Positions 1 through 4,892 of a stretch of 5,134 nucleotides of DNA are shown piece after piece. The translations under genes and the position numbers were made by a program. Below the pieces are notes generated by a model that was not told the DNA's origin, ran no database searches, and saw only the letters and a program-made list of their open reading frames with translations. Every line of letters starts with the position of its first letter. The stretch's first letter is position 1. Source of the stretch: Pseudomonadota bacterium (GTDB lineage Bacteria > Pseudomonadota > Alphaproteobacteria > Sphingomonadales > Sphingomonadaceae); assembly GCA_023424275.1 (NCBI GenBank), contig JAFAED010000333.1, positions 1-5,134 on the forward strand, read 5' to 3'.

Positions 1-1
1 C

Positions 2-676
2 GCAGCACTGCCCGACCCAAATGGACAGCGGCGCAAAAATGCGCTTGTCGGCCAGGCGAATGAGGGCGACACCGTCAATCCGCATCGGCTTCAGCAGGCT
101 GCCTCGCCGTGGACGCTGCATGCGGGAACCATCATTGCCGCGAGCCTGATCACCGGCATCAATTCGGATCTGCCGGGCTTCGTTACCGCGCAGGTGACCG
201 AGAATGTCTACGACAGCGCGACCGGCCAGACATTGCTTTTGCCTCAGGGCGCGCGGCTCATCGGCAATTACGATAGCGTGGTCGCCTATGGTCAGAGCCG
301 GGCGCTGGTCGTCTGGCAGCGCATTCTGTTTCCGGACGGATCGTCGATCCGCATCGACAATGTACCCGCTACCGATACGCAAGGTTTTGCCGGCCTCTCG
401 GACCGGATCGACCGCCACAGCTGGCAATTGCTGAAGGGCGTTGTACTCTCGACCTTGCTCGGGGTCGGGACGGAGCTCGGCGCGGGCAACAGCGACAGCG
501 ACCTCGTCCGCGCGGTCCGTGAATCGGGCCAACAGGCCGGCGCCCGGGCAGGCGATCAAATCGTCGGGAAAAGTCTCGATGTGCAGCCTACATTGACGAT
601 CCGTCCGGGTTGGCCACTGCGGATCGTCGTCCATAAGGACATTGTTCTGCGACCGTGGAACGGCGAGGGCGCCTGA
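2..676 (+). CDS. trbI: Conjugal transfer protein TrbI (VirB10 family), C-terminal part
   Basis: TrbI is the VirB10-type component of the mating-pair-formation type IV secretion system. It spans the periplasm and links inner-membrane energy to the outer-membrane pore. The reading frame is open from the left edge, leaving 224 visible residues. These correspond to the conserved C-terminal VirB10/TrbI domain: visible residues 36-59 contain PWTLHAGTIIAASLITGINS and DLPG, then VTENVYD, LLLPQGARLIGNYD and GQSRALVVWQRILFPDGSSI. A hydrophobic stretch at about 141-155 (WQLLKGVVLSTLLGV) fits the outer-membrane antenna region. The tail (PTLTIRPGWPLRIVVHKD) is the usual TrbI ending. The N-terminal transmembrane helix and proline-rich linker must lie upstream. 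An internal GTG at 194 is not the start, because the family domain continues upstream of it. One base separates its stop codon from the next start, so the two are probably co-translated. Confidence 0.93.
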   Translation, partial: AALPDPNGQRRKNALVGQANEGDTVNPHRLQQAASPWTLHAGTIIAASLITGINSDLPGFVTAQVTENVYDSATGQTLLLPQGARLIGNYDSVVAYGQSRALVVWQRILFPDGSSIRIDNVPATDTQGFAGLSDRIDRHSWQLLKGVVLSTLLGVGTELGAGNSDSDLVRAVRESGQQAGARAGDQIVGKSLDVQPTLTIRPGWPLRIVVHKDIVLRPWNGEGA

Positions 677-677
677 T

Positions 678-890
678 ATGGCAGATATCCGCCTTCCGAT
701 GCTTCCCGACCGCACGCCGGTAAAGCTCACGATAATGCTCCCTCCCGATCTTAACGCCCGCCTTCAGGAATATGCGGCGGTTTATGCAAGCACCTACGGC
801 AGCGAAGAAAGCATTGGGGACTTGATTCCCGCGATGCTGAAGGCGTTCCTCGAAAGCGACCGTGCCTTCTCGCGGCGGAAGAAGGACTGA
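678..890 (+). CDS. DUF2274 domain protein of the trb operon
   Basis: A 70-residue protein resembling the DUF2274 family, small proteins commonly encoded directly after trbI in alphaproteobacterial conjugative elements. The family's molecular role is unknown. Residues 14-23 (PVKLTIMLPP) read like the beta strand of a short DNA-binding or docking fold. Residues 24-38 (DLNARLQEYAAVYAS) and 46-63 (IGDLIPAMLKAFLESDRA) are predicted helices, and the tail is basic (RRKKD). The ATG at 678 is preferred over an upstream in-frame ATG at 642: 678 sits one base after the trbI stop, gives the family-typical N-terminus (MADIRLP-LPDRTPVK), and the 642 extension lies inside trbI. A regulatory or transfer-accessory role is inferred from the operon position only. 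Confidence 0.86.
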   Translation: MADIRLPMLPDRTPVKLTIMLPPDLNARLQEYAAVYASTYGSEESIGDLIPAMLKAFLESDRAFSRRKKD

Positions 891-893
891 GCC

Positions 894-1112
894 ATGGTGT
901 CGCGCTCGGGTGCACCTACCGAGCCGCACTTCGTCACGGTCGAGGAGTTCGCGCGCATGGCCCGCGTTTCGCGCCGTACGATCGACCGTCACCGTCGCTC
1001 ACGCCCGGCGGGCTTCCCGGTCGAGCACGACATCGGACGCGGACGAATCCCGCGCCCGCGTTTCAAGCTCGAGGACGTTCGGCGCTGGCTCGATTCACGC
1101 GCTCTCTGGTGA
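894..1112 (+). CDS. Small helix-turn-helix (AlpA/excisionase-like) DNA-binding protein
   Basis: A 72-residue basic protein with the layout of a MerR-like/AlpA/excisionase winged helix. Residues 14-20 (VTVEEFA) begin helix 1, residues 21-34 (RMARVSRRTIDRHR) form the helix-turn-helix, residues 47-57 form the wing (DIGRGRIPRPR), and residues 58-67 (FKLEDVRRWL) form the closing helix, which in this superfamily commonly ends in a similar VRRWL-type sequence. A GAAGGA ribosome-binding site at 881-886 supports the ATG at 894. The gap to the DUF2274 gene is three bases, so it is co-transcribed with the trb genes. It is the last gene before the att site. In the circular form it would face whatever lies at the other end, commonly an integrase, so a recombination directionality factor is plausible. 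An ordinary small regulator is equally possible from sequence alone. Confidence 0.78.
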   Translation: MVSRSGAPTEPHFVTVEEFARMARVSRRTIDRHRRSRPAGFPVEHDIGRGRIPRPRFKLEDVRRWLDSRALW

Positions 1113-1257
1113 CGCCGCTGCGGCTTCTTCACCGCCAATATCATCTGCCAGTCCCAAGCCCTTGGCAGGCGTTCGACGCCGGTAGGAGCATTTACCGTCG
1201 CCGGACTTTCGGGGGAAAAACGCGATTGACGGGCGCAATACACGCCATTATTGATGA

Positions 1258-1283
1258 GAAATCGGCTGAAAACTGCCGATTTC
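1258..1283. other. Perfect 9-bp inverted repeat (hairpin) near the element end
   Basis: GAAATCGGC (1258-1266) and GCCGATTTC (1275-1283) are perfect reverse complements around the 8-base loop TGAAAACT. There is no following T run on the + strand (it reads CGCCG), so a canonical intrinsic terminator is unlikely. It lies 29 bases before the tRNA-derived segment and about 145 bp after the last gene. Possible roles are a protein-binding dyad for an integrase or excisionase near the att core, or a Rho-independent-like stop for the trb operon transcript. Confidence 0.55.
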
Positions 1284-1311
1284 GCCGCGAGGTTTGAAAG
1301 CGGTTCGCGTC

Positions 1312-1356
1312 ATCATAATCCGCGTGTCGGGGGTTCGAGTCCCTCCTCCGCTACCA
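1312..1356 (+). other. Probable att site: 3' half of a CAT-anticodon tRNA gene
   Basis: Read as tRNA: anticodon loop ATCATAA (1312-1318) with T33 and anticodon CAT (1314-1316), 3' anticodon strand TCCGC (1319-1323), variable loop GTGTC (1324-1328), T arm GGGGG-TTCGAGT-CCCTC (1329-1345), 3' acceptor strand CTCCGCT (1346-1352), discriminator A and encoded CCA (1354-1356). The expected 5' anticodon strand GCGGA is replaced by GCGTC, which mispairs next to the loop. No D arm and no AGCGGAG acceptor strand lie at the expected distance upstream. This is therefore half a gene, consistent with recombination in the anticodon loop. CAT suggests tRNA-Met or the tRNA-Ile2 read with lysidine; I cannot tell which. 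A degenerate tRNA pseudogene unrelated to the element is the alternative. Confidence 0.75.
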
Positions 1357-1425
1357 ACTTAAGCGGGATTTCTGTTCTTTCGATGTTCATGGGTTCGCTG
1401 TTGGCGAAATCTGGGCGGGCGAGTG

Positions 1426-1776
1426 ATGACGCTGAAGCACAGCCCCGCGGTCTTTACGCGCATGGGGGGCGAACCGGGCACCGCCTTTTTCGTCAAAGGG
1501 CCGCTGGGTCAGGTTCACGAGTATCGCAAGGGCAAGCTGCGTCAGGTGCTGCAGCTGGACGTGCTGCAGGAAATCTGTGGCATTCCCGCATGGCTGGCGG
1601 CGCTGCAATCCGCGCTGCTCAACGAGAATGCGACGATGTCCCGGCGCCGATACTATCTGAACGGCGCACATGCTGATCCCGTGAAAGACCGTGCGCGACG
1701 GGCGGGATGGCGACATCTCGCCCGGCTTATTTCATCTATTCCTCAAACGGCCGCTTTTCCGGTCGGGAGACTCTAA
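1426..1776 (+). CDS. Hypothetical protein (116 aa), family not recognised
   Basis: I do not recognise this protein. It has no signal peptide or transmembrane segment. Residues 20-33 (FFVKGPLGQVHEYR) look like beta strands, residues 38-62 (leucine-rich, QVLQLDVLQEI followed by PAWLAALQSALL) look like amphipathic helices, and the second half is rich in arginine. The start is uncertain: GTG (1423) and ATG (1426) are adjacent, preceded only by the weak purine-rich GGGCGGGCGAG. Third codon positions are strongly GC-rich for about the first 85 codons and less so near the end, so the tail may be non-native or frameshifted. Its stop (1774-1776) directly abuts the stop of the convergent curli-locus gene. 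It is the first gene on the inferred chromosomal side of the att site. An opposite-strand frame over 1387-1716 looks less protein-like. Confidence 0.45.
   Translation: MTLKHSPAVFTRMGGEPGTAFFVKGPLGQVHEYRKGKLRQVLQLDVLQEICGIPAWLAALQSALLNENATMSRRRYYLNGAHADPVKDRARRAGWRHLARLISSIPQTAAFPVGRL
1748..1765 (-). terminator. Weak candidate terminator at the end of the curli-type operon
   Basis: On the - strand CGACCG and CGGCCG pair at five of six positions (one A-C mismatch) around the loop GAAAAG, followed by TTTGAGG. It lies 12 bases beyond the stop of the last operon gene. The T tract is only three bases, and the element falls within the 3' end of the convergent ORF, so this is a weak call. Confidence 0.25.
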
Positions 1777-2340
1777 TCAGTTGTTGCCTGGGCCGGCGAG
1801 CTTCGTGACGATGGCGTCGATGAGCGCTTGCGTTTCCGTTGAAAGATTACCCGGCGCGGCCGGATCACCCGGTGGCGTGGCGGTGGGTGGCGGCGTCAGC
1901 GTGATCGAGGCGAGCGCCTGAACATCGCTGTCCCTGGCCGACGCATCGCTGGTTCGCGCCGCATTCTCGATCCCGCGAAGCGGCACAAGGCGTTCGCCGA
2001 CCAGCTTCTGCTCGAGGCTGAGCGGCGCGGCGAGATCGGATCGGAACTCGGCCGACCTTGTCTCGATACGCCGGTTGCAATAGGCTTTGTCGTCGGCGGA
2101 AAGAAGCTCTGCGCTGCAGCGATCGATACCTTCGACCCGGCCCAGCGAAACCTCATTGTCGGCCGACGACAGCTGGAGAACCTCACCGCCCGGCTTTTCG
2201 GGCGCTGGCCCGCCTTCGACAAAGGCGGAGTTGCCACCTTTCGCAACTTGTTCGATCGGTTCGCCGCGATCGTCGGAGCCAAGCTGGTCGATGGCGGTCG
2301 ACGCCGGTTCGGCGAAGAGCAATATCGTCAACAACAGCAT
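1777..2340 (-). CDS. Unrecognised exported protein encoded after the curlin subunits (187 aa)
   Basis: I do not recognise a family. The ATG at 2340 is chosen because a strong AAGGAGGT ribosome-binding site (2351-2358) lies 10 bases upstream, although the frame extends further. Residues 1-16 (MLLLTILLFAEPASTA) form a hydrophobic signal peptide without the usual positive N-terminus, so export is likely. Residues 69-100 are a charged segment with two cysteines (C75 in GIDRCSAE, C88 in AYCNRRIETR), able to form a disulphide in the periplasm. Residues 105-145 look helical, residues 149-164 are proline/threonine-rich, and residues 166-182 form a final helix. The C-terminus GPGNN resembles the NGPGN end of the preceding curlin. 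It starts 22 bp after that gene's stop, so it is co-transcribed. It shows no curlin repeats and no visible resemblance to CsgE or CsgF. A chaperone, nucleator or anchoring role is inferred from position only. Confidence 0.75.
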   Translation of the reverse strand: MLLLTILLFAEPASTAIDQLGSDDRGEPIEQVAKGGNSAFVEGGPAPEKPGGEVLQLSSADNEVSLGRVEGIDRCSAELLSADDKAYCNRRIETRSAEFRSDLAAPLSLEQKLVGERLVPLRGIENAARTSDASARDSDVQALASITLTPPPTATPPGDPAAPGNLSTETQALIDAIVTKLAGPGNN

Positions 2341-2362
2341 CGCCAGTCGAACCTCCTTGCGT

Positions 2363-2992
2363 CTAGTTACCGGGACCGTTGCTCTGGATGAGCTGGATCG
2401 CAGCGCCGCCCTGTTGCTCGATGTGCAGATCGGACAGGCCGCTGCCATTCTGGGTCCAATCCAGCCGGTTCAAATTGCCGAATTGCAACGCGGTCATAGC
2501 ATTGCCGTCACCGTTTTGCACGAGATGCGCCTGATTGTCGGTGCCGTCCTGGACAAGCGCCAGGACATTATTCTGGCCCTGCTGGCTCGCGATCGCCGCA
2601 TTGGCGAGACCGCCGTCACTATGCTGACGGATTTCGGCATGGTTTTGACCCCCGGCCTGGAGGATCGCGAGCAAATTCTGCCCGCTGCCGTCCTGCGCGA
2701 TAGTGGCGACATGATCGACGCCCGCCTGGCCCAGCTCGGCATGATGCTCACCGCTTCCCTTCTGAACGATCGTCGCGCGATTTCCGTTGCCGTCCTGGGC
2801 GATCGATGCGCGGGCACCCGGTTCGGCCTGCTCGATCGACGCCTCGTTGCCCGCGCCGATCTGCGCGATATAGGCGCCGCTTTCTTCCGCGGGCTCGGGG
2901 ACGATGATCGCTGGTACGGGCTCTGCTGCGGCCGTCGCGTGAATGGCAAACAGCGCGAACAGGGCCTTGAGCGATAATCTGCCGATCGGCAT
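2363..2992 (-). CDS. Secreted curlin-repeat protein, smaller subunit (209 aa)
   Basis: Curlin-repeat proteins are secreted amyloid subunits that stack as strand-loop-strand units into extracellular fibres. Residues 1-23 are a signal peptide (MPIGRLSLKALFALFAIHAT then AAA, cut before E24). Residues 24-39 are a proline/glutamate-rich lead-in. Residues 40-203 carry about 15 strands ending in a conserved Gln (44, 55, 66, 77, 89, 100, 112, 123, 137, 148, 159, 170, 181, 193, 203), nearly always 11-12 apart, with loops such as DGNGN, DGTDN and NGDGN. This is the classical Q-x-G-x-x-N curlin pattern. Compared with the larger neighbour it has more His, Arg and Lys and a steadier period, which would suit a minor subunit or CsgB-like nucleator; that role is inferred. 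The ATG at 2992 follows AAGGAAG closely; a TTG at 3019 has no such site. The last residues are NGPGN. Confidence 0.88.
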   Translation of the reverse strand: MPIGRLSLKALFALFAIHATAAAEPVPAIIVPEPAEESGAYIAQIGAGNEASIEQAEPGARASIAQDGNGNRATIVQKGSGEHHAELGQAGVDHVATIAQDGSGQNLLAILQAGGQNHAEIRQHSDGGLANAAIASQQGQNNVLALVQDGTDNQAHLVQNGDGNAMTALQFGNLNRLDWTQNGSGLSDLHIEQQGGAAIQLIQSNGPGN

Positions 2993-3051
2993 CGGGTCTT
3001 CCTTTCTCCGCCGCGCCAATGCGCCGTCCTGTCGTCGGTATTCATCCGAAA

Positions 3052-3083
3052 CGGGCCGGTTCCCTCAAGAGAGTACCGGCCCG
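3052..3083 (-). terminator. Strong intergenic hairpin 2 (possible partial terminator or attenuator)
   Basis: On the - strand CGGGCCGGT and ACCGGCCCG form a perfect 9-bp GC-rich stem. The 14-base loop can itself pair (TCTC-TTGA-GGGA). It is followed by TTTCGG, a three-base T run, so termination would be partial. It lies between the large and small curlin genes and could lower expression of the downstream genes or protect the 3' end of the upstream message. Confidence 0.55.
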
Positions 3084-3092
3084 CCGGGAGTA

Positions 3093-3118
3093 GAAGGGGT
3101 GGTGCAGTTCACCCCTTC
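3093..3118 (-). terminator. Intergenic hairpin 1, just after the large curlin gene
   Basis: On the - strand GAAGGGGTG and CACCCCTTC form a perfect 9-bp stem with the loop AACTGCAC, starting 7 bases after the stop codon of the large curlin gene. The following bases are TACTCCC, so there is no proper T tract. With the second hairpin 9 bases further on it forms a tandem pair. RNA stabilisation or partial termination are the likely functions. Confidence 0.5.
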
Positions 3119-3125
3119 AAACCAC

Positions 3126-4703
3126 TTAGTTGGCCGAGGGCGCCGAGCCCTGGGTCACGACGGCGACGTTGCCGGCGCCATTCTGCATCACGTTCGAATA
3201 GTTGCCGTCCGAATACTGGTTGACGGTGGCGCTGTTACCGCCATCGAGACCGGTCTGGTTGACGACGCTTTCGTTGTCGATGCCATATTGGCCGACGAAG
3301 GCGACGTTATCGAGGCCGGCTTGCGTCAGCAGCGATTCGTTGCTTTCGCCGCCCTGCTCGACGGTGGCGAGATTGAGCGCCGGCGCGCTCGGTACCGCAC
3401 CATATTGGTTGATCGTCGATTCGTTTCCGATCGAGCCTGCGAGCTGGCGTACGATCGCCGTGTCGTTGCGGGCATTTTGCACCTGATTGACCGTCGAGGT
3501 GCCGCCTTCGCCCAGCTGTTCGACATCGACGCTCGAATTGAGCGCGCCGACCTGCGTCACGAACGAGTCGTTATTCTCGTTCGCCTGGAAGACGTCGGCG
3601 GTGAGGCCCGCACCGTCCTGGATCACCGACGAACCATTGTTCAGGCCGGCCTGGGTGACGGTTGCGGTCGCGCCCTTATTGTCCTGATCGATCGTCGAGC
3701 TATTGCCTTCGCCAGTCTGGACGACGGTCGCAAAGAGATTGGCGTCGGCCTGGTTGAGCGGCGCCTTGTCATCCTGCGTGATGACCGACGAGTGGGCATC
3801 GCCGGTCTGGGTCACGGTCGCCGCGAAGGTGTTCGCGCCGACATTGTCGAAGGTCTGCGTGATCGACGAGCTGCTCGCGCCATTCTGGATGACGTTCGCA
3901 TCGGCGTTGTTCGAGCCATCGCCGAAGGCATTTTGTTCGACGGTCGAGGTCGCGCCATTGTCCTGACGGACGTTGGCATAGAGGTTGCCGGCGTTGTTGG
4001 CGTCGATCGTCTGGTCGATCGTCGACATCGAACCGGCCTCCTGGTTGACGACCGCCGTCGCGCCGGCCGCTTGGACACCGGTCGCGGTCTGGTTGACGAT
4101 CGAGGTCGACGCGCTCTGGTTGACCGTCGCGAACAGATTTTTCGCATTGTCGCCGGTCGCCGACTGGATCACGTCCGAAATCGCCGCCTCGGTCTGCGTG
4201 ACGTTGGTGCGGATCGAGCCGGTGAAGCCCGGACCATTCGCATATTGCTCGATATTCGAATCGTTGAGATCGCCGGTCTGGGTGGCGTTGCCGACGAGGT
4301 TGAAGCTCGGCGCGACCGACGCCTGCGTTACGTTCGAGACGTTGTCGGTGCCGTTCTGCACGACCGTCGCTTCGGGATCTTCGGGAAGGTTGATCGAATT
4401 GTTCGTCGACGCGTCGTCCTGATCGATCGTCGATTCGTTGCCCGAGCCGGTCTGGGTAACGAAAGCGCCGGCGCCGAGTGCATCTTGCGTGATCACCGAG
4501 TCATTGGCGCCGTCCTGCGTGACGGTCGCGACGTTGTCGTTACCCGTCTGGTCGAGATCGCTGCTGTTCGAACCAAGCTGGGTTACGGTCGCGCTGTTGT
4601 CGAGGCCGGTCTGGTCGACGTTCGACGATTGGGTCTGTGCGAAAGCCGGGGCCGAAATCGCAAGCGCGACGGCCGAGACGGCGGTAAGATATACGCTTTT
4701 CAT
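3126..4703 (-). CDS. Large secreted curlin-repeat protein, probable major fibre subunit (525 aa)
   Basis: A CsgA-like functional amyloid subunit. Residues 1-22 are a signal peptide (MKSVYLTAVSAVALAISAPA then FA, cut before QTQSS). The remainder consists of about 40 short strands of the form S/A-x-V/I-x-Q, the Gln lying at 31, 42, 52, 63, 73, 84, 95 and so on to 518, joined by Gly/Asn/Asp turns such as QTGLDN and QNGAGN. This equals about 20 two-strand curlin repeats, against five in E. coli CsgA. There are no cysteines, four lysines and many aspartates, so the protein is acidic. Spacing is about 11 residues at both ends but alternates 16-17 and 9-11 in the centre. The ATG at 4703 follows AAAGGTGA at 4711-4718. 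A longer open frame on the opposite strand is a codon-bias shadow. Secretion through the CsgG-type channel encoded just upstream is inferred. Confidence 0.92.
   Translation of the reverse strand: MKSVYLTAVSAVALAISAPAFAQTQSSNVDQTGLDNSATVTQLGSNSSDLDQTGNDNVATVTQDGANDSVITQDALGAGAFVTQTGSGNESTIDQDDASTNNSINLPEDPEATVVQNGTDNVSNVTQASVAPSFNLVGNATQTGDLNDSNIEQYANGPGFTGSIRTNVTQTEAAISDVIQSATGDNAKNLFATVNQSASTSIVNQTATGVQAAGATAVVNQEAGSMSTIDQTIDANNAGNLYANVRQDNGATSTVEQNAFGDGSNNADANVIQNGASSSSITQTFDNVGANTFAATVTQTGDAHSSVITQDDKAPLNQADANLFATVVQTGEGNSSTIDQDNKGATATVTQAGLNNGSSVIQDGAGLTADVFQANENNDSFVTQVGALNSSVDVEQLGEGGTSTVNQVQNARNDTAIVRQLAGSIGNESTINQYGAVPSAPALNLATVEQGGESNESLLTQAGLDNVAFVGQYGIDNESVVNQTGLDGGNSATVNQYSDGNYSNVMQNGAGNVAVVTQGSAPSAN
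3150..4625 (-). repeat. Degenerate tandem repeat array encoding about 40 curlin strands
   Basis: The DNA encodes recurrent strand units ending in Gln from residue 27 to 518 of the large curlin. On the + strand this shows as reiterated short words such as TCTGGGT, GACGGTCGC and GATCGTCGA. The unit is about 33 bp per strand at both ends. Between about 3774 and 4247 a 78-bp double unit (26 residues) dominates. Copies are diverged, so this is old protein-level repetition and not a recent tandem expansion. Confidence 0.85.
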
Positions 4704-4710
4704 GATTGCA

Positions 4711-4727
4711 TCACCTTTTCAAAAAGG
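4711..4727 (-). promoter_or_regulatory. Ribosome-binding site of the large curlin gene inside a small hairpin
   Basis: The ribosome-binding site AAAGGTGA (4711-4718) precedes the ATG by 7 bases. Directly upstream, CCTTT pairs with AAAGG around the loop TTGA (4714-4727), so the site can be masked in a 5-bp stem. The stem is A-U rich and weak, so it would tune translation and not block it. Confidence 0.45.
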
Positions 4728-4780
4728 CGATAACGAACGCGCCACGGCGCAGGAGACGCCGAGCGTTTTCAGGTTATCGC
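4727..4780 (-). promoter_or_regulatory. Long imperfect inverted repeat in the leader of the large curlin gene
   Basis: GCGATAAC (4727-4734) and GTTATCGC (4773-4780) are perfect 8-bp reverse complements. Inside them AACGC (4736-4740) pairs with GCGTT (4763-4767), and GGCG (4746-4749) pairs with CGCC (4757-4760), giving about 17 bp in three stacked segments with small internal loops. It ends where the ribosome-binding-site hairpin begins. It may be a structured 5' leader or a DNA operator; transcription start is unknown. I find no confident -35/-10 pair in 4704-4892. Confidence 0.45.
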
Positions 4781-4792
4781 AGCCTAATATTC

Positions 4793-4824
4793 GCACGCAT
4801 CGAAGTTACCGCTTCTTTGCGTGC
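4793..4824 (-). other. Interrupted hairpin between the CsgG-type gene and the large curlin gene
   Basis: GCACGCA and TGCGTGC are perfect 7-bp reverse complements. Inside, GAAG pairs with CTTC around CGGTAA after a two-by-two internal loop. It lies about 70 bp after the stop of the CsgG-type gene in an otherwise AT-richer stretch. No T run follows on the - strand (GAATATTAG), so it could be a binding dyad, an RNA-stabilising structure or an atypical terminator. Confidence 0.4.
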
Positions 4825-4892
4825 CCTTTCTCCAACGACTTATTTTTTGGGACTGGCCTGGAGATATTCACCCGCCCCCCACTATTATTCGG

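Larger units (their letters stand above)
1..1356 (+). mobile_element. Terminal segment of an integrative and conjugative element ending at a tRNA-derived att site
   Basis: Seen: three co-directional, nearly abutting genes (TrbI C-terminus, DUF2274 protein, small helix-turn-helix protein), then about 200 bp without a convincing gene, then the 3' half of a tRNA gene lacking its 5' half. Known: tRNA-targeting integrases recombine within tRNA genes; the full tRNA is restored at one end and a 3' copy is left at the other. TrbI belongs to P-type type IV conjugation machinery, and DUF2274 genes commonly follow trbI in alphaproteobacterial trb operons. Inferred: the element lies to the left, with the rest of trb, the relaxase and the integrase outside the window, and its boundary lies within about 1312-1356. 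No integrase, intact tRNA or second att copy is visible, so this is an interpretation of context. Confidence 0.72.
1113..1422. other. Gene-free stretch holding the element terminus and tRNA-derived att site
   Basis: These 310 bases contain no convincing gene. The one open frame crossing them (1109-1297, +) has no family resemblance, no ribosome-binding site and overlaps the preceding gene. Contents: about 145 bp of featureless element DNA, a perfect 9-bp inverted repeat (1258-1283), the 3'-half tRNA (1312-1356), and then about 65 bp of presumed chromosomal flank including a T-rich patch near 1370-1381 that could end transcription of the original tRNA. I see no clear promoter. Confidence 0.6.

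Noticed and set aside
588..992. 134-codon open frame on the - strand across the DUF2274 gene
   Set aside because: It is opposite recognisable TrbI, DUF2274 and helix-turn-helix proteins, and its translation is Arg-rich with no domain.
1281..1356. A complete tRNA gene
   Set aside because: The 76 bases ending in CCA lack a D arm, a 5' acceptor strand complementary to CTCCGCT at the right distance, and a fully paired anticodon stem; only the 3' half fits.
1251..1676. 141-codon + strand open frame running through the tRNA remnant
   Set aside because: It reads through a tRNA-derived sequence (giving the typical VGGSSPSSAT artefact peptide) and has low-complexity Ala/Gly content afterwards.
2087..2977. 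296-codon open frame on the + strand opposite the small curlin and the orphan exported protein
   Set aside because: It spans two genes and their junction on the other strand, shows no family features and mirrors the curlin repeats in its second half.
3150..4625. CRISPR array or recent tandem DNA repeat
   Set aside because: The repeated words are diverged at DNA level, vary in spacing and stay in one reading frame encoding curlin strands; there are no identical direct repeats with unique spacers.
2943..4733. 596-codon open frame on the + strand covering the whole large curlin gene
   Set aside because: It is antisense to a gene with a signal peptide, ribosome-binding site and clear curlin repeats. 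Its translation is an Arg/Asp/Val-rich periodic mirror of those repeats, as expected from codon bias in GC-rich repeat DNA.
4704..4892. Sigma-70-like promoter for the large curlin gene (TATTAG at 4784-4789 as -10)
   Set aside because: No acceptable -35 hexamer lies 16-18 bases upstream, so I did not call it, although a promoter in this gap is likely.
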